Shown here one piece after another: positions 17,843-27,425 of a DNA stretch of 55,588 bases. The position numbers and the translations under genes were made by a program. Under the pieces are notes generated by a model that worked only from the letters and a program-made list of their open reading frames with translations, had not been told where the DNA came from and did no database searches. The DNA lies in assembly GCF_947498635.1 (NCBI RefSeq), contig NZ_CANMKV010000030.1, forward strand, positions 1 to 55,588. The letters are read 5' to 3'. Position 1 is the first letter of the stretch. Every line of letters begins with the position of its first letter. The DNA comes from an uncultured Microbulbifer sp. (GTDB lineage Bacteria > Pseudomonadota > Gammaproteobacteria > Pseudomonadales > Cellvibrionaceae).

Positions 17843-18935
17843 TGGCTTTCACCTGTTGGCTGTGGCGGTAATACGCGGAGCAGGCTCCCTCGGAGGAAAC
17901 CATGGGGGCACCCAGGGGGCGCTCGGGGCGGCACTCCTGGCCGAAATGTGGGCAATCGTGTGGTTTTTTGTGGCCGAGCATAATGTCGCCGCTGATACAG
18001 TGGTTTTGCTCCACCGGATTGATATCGGGCAGAGCAAATCTTTGCGCAGCATCTAAGCCAATAAACGCTTGATGTAGCTTTAAACCACTGGCAGGCATTT
18101 CTCCCAGCCCCCGCCAGTGTTGGGAAGAAACCCTAAACACCCGGTTCAGCAGCGCCTGTGCCTCTCGGTTGCCCGTTCGATCCACCGCCCTTGTGTACTG
18201 GTTCTCCACCCGACATTCCTCTCGCTCCAACTGGCGCAGGCACATCAACAGCCCTTCGAGAATATCCAGGGGCTCAAACCCGGTGACGACGATGGGCACC
18301 CGATACTGTTCCGCCAGAGGCCGGTAGCTTTCGTACCCGGTTATCGAGCACACATGACCAGCGGCAAGGAATCCCTGAACTCGCGTATCCGAGGCGGAAC
18401 AAATGGATCTAATCGCCGGTGCCACCAGAAACTGGGAGACAAGCAGGGAAAAGTTTTGCAGCGATTGGCTGTGGGCCTGAGTGACGGCCAGGGCGTTGGC
18501 GGTTGCGGTGGTTTCGAAGCCCACAGCAAAAAAAACCACTTGCTTTGCGGGGTTTTCCTCGGCGATCTTTACCGCCTGTAAGGGCGAGTACACGATGCGG
18601 ATATCGGCCCCACCGGCTTTGATATCGAGCAGGCTACTCTCCGAGCCTGGTACTCGCAACATATCGCCGAATGAGCAGAAAATTACCTCTGGTAGGGCGG
18701 CAATGGCGATGGCTCGATCAATTTGCTCCAGAGGTGTGACACACACAGGGCAGCCTGGGCCGTGTACCAATTCCACTGCTGGTGGTAACAACTGATCGAG
18801 TCGGTTTTTAACGATAGCGTGTGTCTGGCCGCCGCAGACTTCCATAATTGTCCAGGGTTGGGTGGTAACTTTGCGGATTTGTGCGGCAACTTTCAGAATG
18901 CTATCGCTCTGGCGGTATTCACTCACAAATTTCAC
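17808..18935 (-). CDS. hypD: Hydrogenase maturation protein HypD
   Basis: A 375-residue iron-sulfur protein that forms the scaffold with HypC on which the Fe(CN)2CO group is assembled. Motifs seen: [20 protein letters not shown] and [10 protein letters not shown]. The usual family length is about 373. I place the start at the GTG at 18935 (VKFVSEYR), because GGGGGG lies 5 bases upstream and the product then matches the family N-terminus; a longer frame to 19034 would add 33 residues unlike HypD. With this start it overlaps hypC by 17 bases and hypE by 35. Confidence 0.96.
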   Translation of the reverse strand: MKFVSEYRQSDSILKVAAQIRKVTTQPWTIMEVCGGQTHAIVKNRLDQLLPPAVELVHGPGCPVCVTPLEQIDRAIAIAALPEVIFCSFGDMLRVPGSESSLLDIKAGGADIRIVYSPLQAVKIAEENPAKQVVFFAVGFETTATANALAVTQAHSQSLQNFSLLVSQFLVAPAIRSICSASDTRVQGFLAAGHVCSITGYESYRPLAEQYRVPIVVTGFEPLDILEGLLMCLRQLEREECRVENQYTRAVDRTGNREAQALLNRVFRVSSQHWRGLGEMPASGLKLHQAFIGLDAAQRFALPDINPVEQNHCISGDIMLGHKKPHDCPHFGQECRPERPLGAPMVSSEGACSAYYRHSQQVKASEHPMSTPNNP

Positions 18936-19182
18936 CGCATCCCCCCTGATTGCTTGCTCTGTCCAGTGCTTCCAGGTCACGGAAAACCCGGCCCGCTTCT
19001 TCTTCCTGTATCCGGCTGATAGCGATGCCCACATGTACGATCACATAGTCGCCAACGCCGGCATCGGGGACCAGTGTTAAGTTGACCTCACGCGCAATAC
19101 CGCCAAAACGTACTTTTCCCAGGCGCTGCAAGGGGGAATTGTCGTGGATATCCTCGATAAGGCCTGGGACGGCTAAACACAT
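18919..19182 (-). CDS. hypC: Hydrogenase maturation chaperone HypC
   Basis: An 87-residue chaperone beginning MCLAVPG; the N-terminal Cys2 binds the iron group and delivers it from HypD to the large subunit. [15 protein letters not shown] and [14 protein letters not shown] follow the family pattern. The C-terminal tail is Cys-containing (GGCGEICE), a little unusual. It lies 6 bases after the hypF stop and overlaps hypD. Confidence 0.96.
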   Translation of the reverse strand: MCLAVPGLIEDIHDNSPLQRLGKVRFGGIAREVNLTLVPDAGVGDYVIVHVGIAISRIQEEEAGRVFRDLEALDRASNQGGCGEICE

Positions 19183-19188
19183 CCTGGG

Positions 19189-21483
19189 TTAGCCCTCCGA
19201 AGTTTGCCCGGCAGCGGCCATACAGTGGGCATAGTGCAACTGTCCCAGAGCAATACCGCCATCGTTTGGAGGTACCTGGCTGTGGCTGTGTACGGTGAAC
19301 CCGTGCTCACGAAGCAAGGTGGAGGTACTTTCTGTAAGCCGTCGGTTTTGAAAAACACCGCCGGAGAGAAAAATATGAGGCTGACCCATTTCGCGAGCCA
19401 CGGACAAAATCATCTGCGCCAGGGTATTGTGGAAAACGGCTGCCCGTTGCGGCAAAGACCGGCCCTCATCGTGAATCAAGGCGTTGATGCAAGGCGCCCA
19501 GTCTAATTCCCATTGGTCCCCGTGTGCATTGAGGGCGAACGGGTAGCTGTCACCATTTTGAATGCCGCGGGCGCTATGCTCTAGCGCCATGGCCGCCTGC
19601 CCCTCATAGCTGGATTGGCTGCAAAGCCCCTGTAGTGCGGCTACCGCATCAAATAAGCGGCCCACACTGCTGCACAGGGGGCTGTTAACCTCCCCTTCGA
19701 GCATGGTGATCAGGTTTCGGCGCTCGCTACGGGTAAAGCAACACTTGAGCAACCGGTGTTGCAGGGCGATATAGCCAGAGATCTCGTAGAGTAGCCCCGC
19801 TGCGGCACGCCTGGGTTCGCGTATGGCTTTTTCCCCGCCTGGCAGGGGGAAAGTACGCAAGCTGGCAATATGCTCGACCTTTGCAATACCGTCCCAGTAA
19901 AGAAATTCCCCTCCCCGTACTATGCCACTGCTGTCGTAGCCAGTGCCGTCCCAACAGACCCCAAGTGCGGCACCGCTGTGACCGTGTTCAGCCATACAGG
20001 AGAAGAAATGGGCCACATGGTGTTGCACTTCCAGCCGCGGAGCCCGTTGTTTCAAGGCCCAGCGGTGGGAACTATAACCAGGGTGCTGGTCGTGAATCAG
20101 GGTATGTGGCTGGCGCTGCTGCAAGCCGGTGAGGTCTTCAATGGTACGGCCAAAGCGCTCAAAGGCACTGGCGCTGCCCAGGTCGCCAATATGTTGGCTG
20201 GGGTAGATCCAGCCGGAGTGCGACAGGGCCACGGTATTTTTCAAGTCCGCGCCCAGGGCCAGGAAAGGTTGTGCCATAGCCTGTTGTGACAGCTTTGCCT
20301 GGGTAATGGGCAGGGGAGCATAGCCACGGGCGCGACGCAGCATCAGCGGGCGGTTTTCAACCACACGCAGCACTGAGTCATCCAGCGGCCGGACAATACG
20401 GCGGTCGTGCAGAAGAAAGTGATCCGCGATTTTGCCCAGGCGCTCCAGGGCTTCGGTGTTGTCGATGCAGATCGGTTCCTCTGCGAGATTTCCGCTGGTG
20501 GCCACCAGCGGAGCGCGATATTTTTCTGCCAAAAGTAAATGTAGCGGCGAGGCGGGCAACATCACCCCCAGTTCTGGCGAGCCCGGCGCCACCTGGTCGT
20601 CTATTTTGACGCCAGGCTTGGCCTCCAGCAGCACGATGGGTCTTTCACTCGATGTCAGCAGGCTCGCTTCAAGTTCGGAGACCTGACAATCCCTGCGGAC
20701 CGCCGTCAATGCGGCATAGAGCAGCGCAAAGGGTTTGTGCGGGCGCTGCTTGCGCTTGCGCAGCGCCCGCAGTGCATCGACGTTGTTAGCATCCACCAGT
20801 AGCTGAAATCCGCCCACGCCTTTGATGGCCACAATCTGCCCGTTGGCAAGGCTGGTGAGCGTTTCGTGCAGGGCTTCCTGCTGGATACAGAGCACTTTAC
20901 CGTGCGCATCGCAGAACTGAAGCTGTGGGCCACATTGTGGGCAGGCGTTGGGCTCTGCGTGGAAACGTCGATCCTCGGGGTTTCTGTACTCATCCTGACA
21001 TTGCGCACAGAGAGGGAACGACGACATGGCGGTATTGGCGCGGTCATAGGGCAGTTTATCGACAATGCTGTAGCGCGGTCCGCAATGGGTACAATTGATA
21101 AAGGGGTAGCGGTAGCGGCGATTCTGTGGGTCCTGCAGCTCCGTTTGGCAGTGCTCACACGGAGCCAGGTCTGGCAACATGAGCGTGGACTGTTCCGCAG
21201 CGACCTTACTTTCATGGATTTCGAATCCGGTGCTCGCCTGTGGCGCAAGGACCTCGGTTTTAAGTTTGAGAATCAAACTGTGGGGCGGCTTCTCCAGTGG
21301 CAAGCGCTGCAGAAATTGGTCGATATCACCGACCTTCCCTTCAATCTCTATCTGCACACCACCACTGTGGTTGGCGACCCATCCACTTAAAGAACAATTC
21401 AGTGCCAGGCGATAGACGAATGGGCGAAATCCCACCCCTTGTACCAGCCCCCTAACGGCTATACGGCGGCGTTCAATACCCAT
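19189..21483 (-). CDS. hypF: Carbamoyltransferase HypF
   Basis: A 764-residue protein that makes thiocarboxamide on HypE from carbamoyl phosphate. Domains in order: acylphosphatase (VRGLVQGVGFRPF), two CxxC zinc-finger pairs (CEHC...CTHC and CAQC...CPQC), a YrdC/Sua5-like domain (about 190-370), and a Kae1-like carbamoyltransferase with CWDGTGYDSSG and FLSGGVFQN near the C-terminus. The start is set at the ATG at 21483 (MGIERRRIAVRG); a longer in-frame extension to 21669 lies inside hypA and encodes unrelated residues. It overlaps hypA by 11 bases. Confidence 0.96.
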   Translation of the reverse strand: MGIERRRIAVRGLVQGVGFRPFVYRLALNCSLSGWVANHSGGVQIEIEGKVGDIDQFLQRLPLEKPPHSLILKLKTEVLAPQASTGFEIHESKVAAEQSTLMLPDLAPCEHCQTELQDPQNRRYRYPFINCTHCGPRYSIVDKLPYDRANTAMSSFPLCAQCQDEYRNPEDRRFHAEPNACPQCGPQLQFCDAHGKVLCIQQEALHETLTSLANGQIVAIKGVGGFQLLVDANNVDALRALRKRKQRPHKPFALLYAALTAVRRDCQVSELEASLLTSSERPIVLLEAKPGVKIDDQVAPGSPELGVMLPASPLHLLLAEKYRAPLVATSGNLAEEPICIDNTEALERLGKIADHFLLHDRRIVRPLDDSVLRVVENRPLMLRRARGYAPLPITQAKLSQQAMAQPFLALGADLKNTVALSHSGWIYPSQHIGDLGSASAFERFGRTIEDLTGLQQRQPHTLIHDQHPGYSSHRWALKQRAPRLEVQHHVAHFFSCMAEHGHSGAALGVCWDGTGYDSSGIVRGGEFLYWDGIAKVEHIASLRTFPLPGGEKAIREPRRAAAGLLYEISGYIALQHRLLKCCFTRSERRNLITMLEGEVNSPLCSSVGRLFDAVAALQGLCSQSSYEGQAAMALEHSARGIQNGDSYPFALNAHGDQWELDWAPCINALIHDEGRSLPQRAAVFHNTLAQMILSVAREMGQPHIFLSGGVFQNRRLTESTSTLLREHGFTVHSHSQVPPNDGGIALGQLHYAHCMAAAGQTSEG

Positions 21484-21745
21484 CACGGGCCTCGAACTGC
21501 AGGTTTTCCAGGATAATTTCCTGGGCTTCGATGTGGTGGATATCTGTCCGCACTTCAATATCGAGACGCAGCCCTTCGAGGGGAGTGCCGTGAATTGCCT
21601 GCTCAAAGTGCTCCCGCAGGTGATCGGCGGAAATATGGGCAAGTGCGCCCAGGCGCAGTTTGGCGCCAATTACTTTGGCATCCTCATCGGCAGCGAGCTG
21701 CTGTATCTTTTCAACCAGATTCTTAATCAGGGACTGTTCGTGCAT
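21473..21745 (-). CDS. hypA: HypA-like nickel metallochaperone lacking the zinc-finger loop
   Basis: A 90-residue protein beginning [14 protein letters not shown]; His2 and Glu3 form the nickel site in HypA. The first 70 residues follow the family (VIGAKLRLGALAHISADHLREHF in pattern, then EGLRLDIEVR). Normal HypA (about 113 residues) then has a zinc loop with two CxxC motifs. Here there is no Cys at all: the chain passes straight from EVRTDIHHIEAQEII to a short tail. The stop overlaps hypF, so no frameshifted remainder is present. Nickel binding may persist, but the zinc-dependent structural domain is gone. HypB, its usual GTPase partner, is not in the window. Confidence 0.85.
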   Translation of the reverse strand: MHEQSLIKNLVEKIQQLAADEDAKVIGAKLRLGALAHISADHLREHFEQAIHGTPLEGLRLDIEVRTDIHHIEAQEIILENLQFEARDGY

Positions 21746-22245
21746 GGCTGACCTCCGTTGTCAGCGTGTAGGAATGCGATTATTGCCTGTTCGGCGCGCT
21801 GGGCGCCGGTTTTCACCTTGGGGGTAAGGCGATCACTGCGAGTAAGGTCCTCGGCGCAAATAGCAAAAATGTCCAGGCGACGAGGCAGTGACTGCAGTAT
21901 TTTGCCCAGTTCAATAGCCTCGCCGAGGTTGAAGCCATGACTGGAGGTACTGCATAAACTGGGCGCGATAAAATCCGCCAGATCGTTGTCGCCAATGATA
22001 TTGACGCGAACCAAATTGCCGGCGACATACTCATCCGAGAGAAACGCGTCCACAAGGCAGACCTGCCGGCCTTTCCATTCGCCCACCAGGCGAGCCATAT
22101 CGCCCCCACTCTCCAGGAAATCCACCAAACCTGCGAGACGACTGCGGAGCCTATCCAGTAAATAGGGCCCGACGCCATCGTCGCCCCGGTAGCGGTTGCC
22201 AAGGCTGATCAGCAACCAGCGCTCAGGGACTTCCTCGTTGCTCAT
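21727..22245 (-). CDS. [NiFe] hydrogenase maturation endopeptidase
   Basis: A 172-residue protease of the HycI/HupD family (M52) that removes the C-terminal peptide of the large subunit after nickel insertion. Seen: [20 protein letters not shown] with the metal-binding acidic residues, VCLVDAFLS, and [11 protein letters not shown] with the conserved His. I set the start at the ATG at 22245 ([10 protein letters not shown]); a longer frame to 22317 would lie inside hydA and adds residues unlike the family. It overlaps hydA by 23 bases and hypA by 19. Its partner is the hydA product encoded immediately upstream. Confidence 0.9.
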   Translation of the reverse strand: MSNEEVPERWLLISLGNRYRGDDGVGPYLLDRLRSRLAGLVDFLESGGDMARLVGEWKGRQVCLVDAFLSDEYVAGNLVRVNIIGDNDLADFIAPSLCSTSSHGFNLGEAIELGKILQSLPRRLDIFAICAEDLTRSDRLTPKVKTGAQRAEQAIIAFLHADNGGQPCTNSP

Positions 22246-23548
22246 GTTGCAAATGTAGCTGCAGGAAATGGGTTGAGCAGGAAATACAGGGGTCGTAATT
22301 ACGGATGGCGCGTTCACACAATCCCTGTAGGTGTTCCTCGGAGAGGTGCATAAATTTGGGTAGCATCAAGCGCAGGTCATTTTCAATGGTTTTTTGGTTT
22401 TGTGAGGTGGGCGCAACAATTTTAGCAAAAGCAATTTTGCCATCCCGGTCGATGCTATAGCGGTGATACAGCAGCCCGCGCGGTGCTTCGGTGACAGCAC
22501 AGCCGCTGGATGCCCGCGGTTCCGCGGTCAAGTAGGGTTCTCCACCGGCCTGGTATTGATCGATTAAACGCAGGGCTTCCTCGAAAGCATAAAGTACTTC
22601 GAAGCAGCGCAGCACAATACTTTTGAACGGATTGTTACAGGGCGGCTTAAATCCCAGTTCCCCGGCTATCCGGCGCACCGGCTCCGAGAGTTGAGGAAAA
22701 TTCAGGTTGTAACGTGCCATGGGCCCCACGAGATAGGCCCCGCGCTCAATCAACACACTGTGCAGAGCGGTGCTGTGCGGCACCTGCTCCTCACGAAAAT
22801 GTTTTTCATAATCCTGAGCTGTAATATTTAATCCCCGGTTAGAAATAATTCGCCCCTCATTCATTGGGTACTCGTTGGGGTTAGATAGGGCGACATATTC
22901 GTAGGCGTATTCGCAGTGAGGAAATGGCAGGCGAGCGGCCCAGCGGGCCATCTGCTCGGCCAGCTTGCGGGCTTCGGCCAACTGGGGACGAAGCCCATGC
23001 AGGGACGCTAGGCTGGGCAGCCGATAAAACCCGCCCACGCGCACATTGATCGGATGGACCTCCCTACCCCCGATCAGGCGCACCAGAGCATTCCCCGCTT
23101 TTTTGATCTCCAGGGCCTGCCGCACAATATCGGGGTGATCCCCTGCCATGGCAACGGCACTGGGGTAGCCGAGGAAGTCTGGTGCATGCAGCATGCTGAT
23201 ATGCAACATGTGGCTTTCGATCCATTCCCCACAGTAGAGCAAGCGACGCAGGGCCCTTATGGTCTCCGTGGGGACTAGGCCCAGGGCACGCTCCATGGCA
23301 TGCAACGCACTCATCTGATAGGCCACCGGGCAGATACCGCAGATACGCGCAGTAATATCCGGCGCTTCGCTAAAGTCGCGGCCGCGCAGAAAGGCTTCAA
23401 AGAAACGCGGTGGTTCGAATATCTTCAGCTGCACATCGTGTACCGTGTCGTCGTCGTAGCGAATGAAAAGTGCGCCTTCGCCCTCGACCCGAGCTAGGTA
23501 ATCGACTTTGATCGTCTTACTGTTTCCGCTTGCTGGTATCTCCTTCAA
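22223..23548 (-). CDS. hydA: Group 3b [NiFe] hydrogenase large (alpha) subunit
   Basis: A 441-residue catalytic subunit. The N-terminal nickel ligands are in RICGICP (Cys70, Cys73). The C-terminal ligands are in DPCISCSTH (Cys421, Cys424), and processing after His427 would release a 14-residue peptide. The group 3b (sulfhydrogenase-like, cytoplasmic, NAD(P)-linked) assignment comes from the whole HydBGDA gene set. It would catalyse reversible hydrogen production or uptake with NAD(P)H; some family members also reduce polysulfide. It overlaps hydD by ATGA at its start. Confidence 0.96.
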   Translation of the reverse strand: MKEIPASGNSKTIKVDYLARVEGEGALFIRYDDDTVHDVQLKIFEPPRFFEAFLRGRDFSEAPDITARICGICPVAYQMSALHAMERALGLVPTETIRALRRLLYCGEWIESHMLHISMLHAPDFLGYPSAVAMAGDHPDIVRQALEIKKAGNALVRLIGGREVHPINVRVGGFYRLPSLASLHGLRPQLAEARKLAEQMARWAARLPFPHCEYAYEYVALSNPNEYPMNEGRIISNRGLNITAQDYEKHFREEQVPHSTALHSVLIERGAYLVGPMARYNLNFPQLSEPVRRIAGELGFKPPCNNPFKSIVLRCFEVLYAFEEALRLIDQYQAGGEPYLTAEPRASSGCAVTEAPRGLLYHRYSIDRDGKIAFAKIVAPTSQNQKTIENDLRLMLPKFMHLSEEHLQGLCERAIRNYDPCISCSTHFLQLHLQHEQRGSP

Positions 23549-24363
23549 GCTTTATCCCCCCGCTCACGATGCTCACTAACTTCTTTAAAATGTGGTGCTA
23601 GTGCATTGAAATTACGCAAGTTTTCTATAACTGTAGACTTGTTAGCACCCAGCTTTTGCTCCCACCAGTGACACAGGGAGTCACTATTGGGGTTTTCCTT
23701 GGGACCATAGCAGGCATAACAACCACGGTTGTAACTGGGGCAAAGTGCACCGCACCCGGCGTGGGTTACGGGGCCCATACAGGGCGTACCGTGGGCGACC
23801 CACACACAAACATTGTTTTTGAGTTTGCATTCGATGCATACCGAGTGGGGGGGCACCTGGGGGGCTCGGCGATTCAGAAAAGCGCTAATCACCTCGAGCA
23901 GCTGAAGCTTGTTGATCGGGCAGCCCTGCAGTTCAAAGTCCACCGAGACGTGGGTGGAAATGGGCGTGGACTCTTTTAGGGTGTCGATGTAGGCGGGCTG
24001 GGCATACACCACCGAAGTAAATTCACTGACATCGGCAAAGTTGCGCAGGGCCTGAATACCACCGGCGGTGGCACAGGCGCCGATACATACCAGGAAGTTT
24101 GACTGGCGCCGCACTTCCTGAATTCTCAACAAGTCCGCCGGAGTTGTGATGGAACCCTCCACCAGGGAAATATCGTAGGGGCCTTCCACCACGGCGCTGG
24201 AGGCCTCCATGAAATAGGCAATCTCTACCTCTTGTGCCAGCAGCAGCAACTCATCTTCGCAATCCAGTAAACTGAGTTGGCAGCCATCACAGGAGGCGAA
24301 TTTCCACACGGCCAGTTTGGGCTTGTGGGGCTGCTTAGTTATAAGCTGCGAATCTGCAGCCAT
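23545..24363 (-). CDS. hydD: Group 3b hydrogenase small (delta) subunit
   Basis: A 272-residue iron-sulfur subunit. The proximal cluster motif [12 protein letters not shown] (Cys25, Cys28) resembles the NADH dehydrogenase 20-kDa subunit. Further Cys follow at [10 protein letters not shown] and GCPINK, then a Cys-rich C-terminal region ([25 protein letters not shown]) for two more [4Fe-4S] clusters. No twin-arginine signal is present, as expected for a cytoplasmic enzyme. It passes electrons between HydA and the HydG/HydB module. It overlaps hydG by 25 bases and hydA by 4. Confidence 0.95.
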   Translation of the reverse strand: MAADSQLITKQPHKPKLAVWKFASCDGCQLSLLDCEDELLLLAQEVEIAYFMEASSAVVEGPYDISLVEGSITTPADLLRIQEVRRQSNFLVCIGACATAGGIQALRNFADVSEFTSVVYAQPAYIDTLKESTPISTHVSVDFELQGCPINKLQLLEVISAFLNRRAPQVPPHSVCIECKLKNNVCVWVAHGTPCMGPVTHAGCGALCPSYNRGCYACYGPKENPNSDSLCHWWEQKLGANKSTVIENLRNFNALAPHFKEVSEHRERGDKA

Positions 24364-25175
24364 GGGCGAATGTCCTCATAGCAAAACACAGGGCCATCCT
24401 TACAAATAAAGTTTGGACCCCATTGACAGTGTCCGCAGAGACCGGTGGCGCACTTCATATTGCGCTCCATAGAAAGAGAAATCGCCGACGCCGGCACGCC
24501 TTTGCGCAACAGGGCCTGGATGCAAAAGCGCATCATGATTTCAGGGCCACAGAGAAAAGCCACTGTATTGGCTCCATCTATTCGTGCCGCTTGCAGAGGA
24601 TCGGTGATCACCCCGATGTGCCCAGGCCAAGTACCATCACCGTGGTCCACAGAGATCTCTTGTTCGATCTGCTTGGCCCAACTTTCCAGTTCCTCACGGT
24701 AGAGCAATTCGCTGGGGTGCCTAGCGCCATAAAAGAGGCGAACCTTGTTGGCAGCCAACCGTCCTTCCAGGGCGGCATAGATCACTGGGCGCAGTGGCGC
24801 CAGGCCGAGACCGCCGGCAATGATCAATAACTCTTTGCCCTTTGCCTTCTGCAGTGGCCAGCCCTGGCCAAAGGGACCTCGCACTCCCAGCGTGTCCCCC
24901 TCCCGCAGACACTCCAAGGCTCGGGTCACGTTGCCTTGAGCCCGGATGGTATGGATGAGTATGCTGCCCTCCCCCTCTAGCTCACGACCGCACGCCAATC
25001 CGCTAAAGGAAATTGCCGATTCACCCGTACCAAAGGCATACAGCATATTGAATTGGCCTGGGTTAAAACGCATTGGTGGGTTTGTACGGTTCTTTCTCTG
25101 AACCTGCAGGCGCAAAGTGAAGGTGCCTGCAAACTCCTCTTGTCGGTGGATCACTTGGTAAATCGATGGCGTCAT
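24339..25175 (-). CDS. hydG: Group 3b hydrogenase FAD/NAD(P)-binding (gamma) subunit
   Basis: A 278-residue flavoprotein of the ferredoxin-NADP reductase fold, like the electron-transfer subunit of dihydroorotate dehydrogenase. Visible: an FAD-binding barrel with [10 protein letters not shown], the NAD(P) domain starting [24 protein letters not shown], and a C-terminal [2Fe-2S] motif [12 protein letters not shown] with a final Cys. It exchanges hydride with NAD(P)H. It overlaps the cNMP gene by ATGA and hydD by 25 bases. Confidence 0.95.
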   Translation of the reverse strand: MTPSIYQVIHRQEEFAGTFTLRLQVQRKNRTNPPMRFNPGQFNMLYAFGTGESAISFSGLACGRELEGEGSILIHTIRAQGNVTRALECLREGDTLGVRGPFGQGWPLQKAKGKELLIIAGGLGLAPLRPVIYAALEGRLAANKVRLFYGARHPSELLYREELESWAKQIEQEISVDHGDGTWPGHIGVITDPLQAARIDGANTVAFLCGPEIMMRFCIQALLRKGVPASAISLSMERNMKCATGLCGHCQWGPNFICKDGPVFCYEDIRPWLQIRSL

Positions 25176-25651
25176 GTGGCATGGCTCTGAGCTGAAGGCG
25201 AGCCATAGATATCCAGCAGCTGGATACGTGCCGACTGCAGGCGCTCAGTGGCAATTTTGGCAAAACGCTTCATCAGCTCGAAGCCCAACTTTGGGTCTTC
25301 TTCGCATTTGTTGCGCAAACATTCGCCGCCTAAACGCAAGCTGCGCACATCTCCCTGAGCGCGGGCATCAAAGGCCGAAATGTAGGGAGGGAACAGCCAA
25401 GACCAGCCGAAGATATCACCGCCGTGCAAGGTGAGCAGGCATAGGGCGCCGCGATTGGGGACAAATGTCTCAACCGTGACGCGGCCACTGCGAATCAGGA
25501 AAAAATGGTTAGCCGGGTTGTTTTCTTGCGCAAGGTAATCCCCATCATGGTAGACACAATTTTCTCCGCACGAGGCCAAAAACTGCAGATCACACTCCTC
25601 CAGGCCGTGAAAGAACGGGTGTTCGTGCAACAAATCGGCAATGGTTTTCAC
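25172..25651 (-). CDS. Cyclic-nucleotide-binding-domain protein without DNA-binding domain
   Basis: A 159-residue protein made almost only of a Crp/Fnr-type cNMP-binding barrel: FFHGLEECDLQFLASC, then [13 protein letters not shown] and LHGGDIFGWSWLFPPY. It ends in a helix (MKRFAKIATERLQSARIQLL) with no helix-turn-helix, so it is probably not a transcription factor. I place the start at the GTG at 25651: GGAG lies 5 bases upstream and it shares GTGA with the hydB stop. It overlaps hydG by ATGA. Between two electron-transfer subunits it is probably an enzyme partner or a ligand- or redox-sensing regulatory subunit; this is inference. The PPY region in place of the usual Arg makes true cAMP binding uncertain. 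Confidence 0.88.
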   Translation of the reverse strand: MKTIADLLHEHPFFHGLEECDLQFLASCGENCVYHDGDYLAQENNPANHFFLIRSGRVTVETFVPNRGALCLLTLHGGDIFGWSWLFPPYISAFDARAQGDVRSLRLGGECLRNKCEEDPKLGFELMKRFAKIATERLQSARIQLLDIYGSPSAQSHAT

Positions 25652-26790
25652 GGTTGCTCCTGACTTCCAGCTTGTTTGCACTCCAGGTCACGGATGCTGC
25701 GCACTTCCTCGGTGAGATCGATACCTACCGGGCACCAGGTGATGCAACGACCACAGCCCACACAGCCGGAACTGCCAAACTGGTCCTGCCAGGTAGCCAA
25801 CTTGTGGGTCATCCATTGGCGGTAGCGGGAGCGGGTGTCTGAGCGAACCGGACCGCCAGTGAGATGGCTAAGGTCCGCAGTAAAACAGGAATCCCAGCGC
25901 TCCCAGCGTTCACTATGCTCGCCACTTAGGTCGGTCGTATCTTCAACCGTCGAACAAAAGCAGGTTGGGCAGGCCATGGTGCAGTTGGCACAGGAGAGGC
26001 ATCGCTCGGCCACCTTGTCCCAGCTGGGACTGTCGAGATTCCTGTAGAGCAGCTCCTTGAGGTCCGAGCTGTCGAAATGGCGTGGCCCTTTACGCATCTC
26101 TTCATCCAGCTGTTGCACCCGTCCGTTCGCCAGGTTCTTCTCACGCATTCCCGCTGGGCGTAAAGAAAGCTCGCTCAATATTTGTGCGCCAGACGCCGAT
26201 CCGCTGCGGATCAAAAAGAAATGCGCTGCGCCCTCGATCACCTCTGTCAGGGTCAGATCACTGGGCAGCTTTACTTCGGGACCAGTATTCATTGCGGTGC
26301 AAAAGCAGGTAGCTGCCGCCGAAGTACAGTTCACAGCAACGGTGAAAAGTTGTGCCCGCCTCTGACGATAGTTCTCATTGGTATAGTCTCCCTCGGTAAG
26401 AACTCGGTCCTGAATGGCAATGGCATGGAGTTCACAGCTGCGCACACCCAGGAAAGCGAGCTTGGGAGCTGTCTCCTGTATTTCGATAACTTCAATGTCT
26501 TGATGTTGCCTTGATGCTTTCCAGATCGGCCTATGCGGTAACTGCAGGTATTTTTTCCAGGAATGCGGCCCTACGGCATAGCCAAAGAAAGCCTTGTCTG
26601 TGCGGCGTTTAAGCCGGTAACGCCCACCTTCCTGGATATCGGTCCAGCCCTGGGGCAAATCTGCACTGGAGCTAATCTCTCCGTAAGTGATGGCCTTGTC
26701 GTTAATGGTGGGGCCAAAGATCTGATAGCCATCTTTGTAGATCGCCTGGATCAGTCTTTCCAGGTCGGATGCATGCAGCAAATAATCCAT
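25648..26790 (-). CDS. hydB: Group 3b hydrogenase iron-sulfur (beta) subunit
   Basis: About 380 residues; first gene of the hydrogenase operon. The C-terminal part carries two ferredoxin-type cluster motifs, [12 protein letters not shown] and [14 protein letters not shown]. The N-terminal part ([19 protein letters not shown]) matches the HydB/sulfhydrogenase beta family. It links the HydG flavin to the HydD clusters. The start is uncertain: ATG at 26790 ([13 protein letters not shown]) fits the family N-terminus; 26826 and 26886 are in frame but add residues that do not resemble the family, and none has a strong ribosome binding site. The stop shares GTGA with the cNMP gene. Confidence 0.93.
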   Translation of the reverse strand: MDYLLHASDLERLIQAIYKDGYQIFGPTINDKAITYGEISSSADLPQGWTDIQEGGRYRLKRRTDKAFFGYAVGPHSWKKYLQLPHRPIWKASRQHQDIEVIEIQETAPKLAFLGVRSCELHAIAIQDRVLTEGDYTNENYRQRRAQLFTVAVNCTSAAATCFCTAMNTGPEVKLPSDLTLTEVIEGAAHFFLIRSGSASGAQILSELSLRPAGMREKNLANGRVQQLDEEMRKGPRHFDSSDLKELLYRNLDSPSWDKVAERCLSCANCTMACPTCFCSTVEDTTDLSGEHSERWERWDSCFTADLSHLTGGPVRSDTRSRYRQWMTHKLATWQDQFGSSGCVGCGRCITWCPVGIDLTEEVRSIRDLECKQAGSQEQP

Positions 26791-27276
26791 AGTGCTTATC
26801 AAAAATGCAGAGTTATTTTTGGGCATCGTTACTATCTTTAGTCTGACCAATGCACCGCGTATTGAGGTCGTCGTCATTTTGAACAATATTGAAAGTATAG
26901 GCAGTACCCCCCAGTCGCGTAGGGAGCTAACGGTGATTACTGTTTTGAATTACCGAGTGACTACTGAAGGGCCAGAAAGGCCTTGGAGACAACAGAGTTC
27001 TGTATTTTACTCTGAGAAGATATTCTCAATGCTCTATACAGGGAATGCCGAGGATAATGGACTCTGAATGATTCAAAAAACATTCAAAGAGCTTGGCGGT
27101 TAATAAGAGTGCTCCTGAATAAGCGCAGATATATTTATTTCACACTTTGAATGTTAATGCCTATATCGACAGTACGAACCAATATGCGGAAAGCAGAATC
27201 ATGGGGTATATTGGTTTAATTGATCAGGTGCTTTGGTCAATATAGAGCTGAATATAATCTGGCTAGTGAGTGATTC

Positions 27277-27293
27277 GATATTTGTCAAATATC
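27277..27293. promoter_or_regulatory. Perfect palindrome, possible operator
   Basis: GATATTTG-T-CAAATATC, perfect 8-bp arms about a single central base. It is 259 bases upstream of ybaN and about 490 upstream of hydB. Its size suits a dimeric regulator, but it matches no consensus I know. Confidence 0.4.
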
Positions 27294-27397
27294 CAATAAA
27301 AACCACAGGCTTACTCAGCCATTCCTTTCAAAAAAGCAAGTGCACTGTATGCTTATTTCAAAACCACCATAAGGAATTAGTATCAAACTCTATCGGC

Positions 27398-27425
27398 GGA
27401 TAGCGGATAGCGGATAGCGGATAGC
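27398..27425. repeat. Heptamer tandem repeat (GGATAGC)4
   Basis: Four exact copies of GGATAGC, 110 bases upstream of the ybaN start. A short repeat of this kind can change copy number by replication slippage. No frame crosses it, so any effect would be on promoter spacing. Confidence 0.85.

Noticed and set aside
18936..19034. Longer start for HypD
   Set aside because: The extra 33 residues overlap hypC out of frame and are unlike HypD; the GTG at 18935 has a strong ribosome binding site.
21484..21669. Longer start for HypF
   Set aside because: The extra 62 residues are encoded inside hypA and do not resemble HypF, while MGIERRRIAVRG begins the acylphosphatase domain exactly.
27220..27240. 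FNR/Anr-like site (TTGAT...GTCAA) upstream of ybaN and hydB
   Set aside because: The half-sites are too far apart for the TTGAT-N4-ATCAA consensus and the second half is imperfect.
27398..27425. Heptamer repeat as a CRISPR or phage att site
   Set aside because: The units are 7 bases with no spacers, and there are no cas, integrase or tRNA genes nearby.
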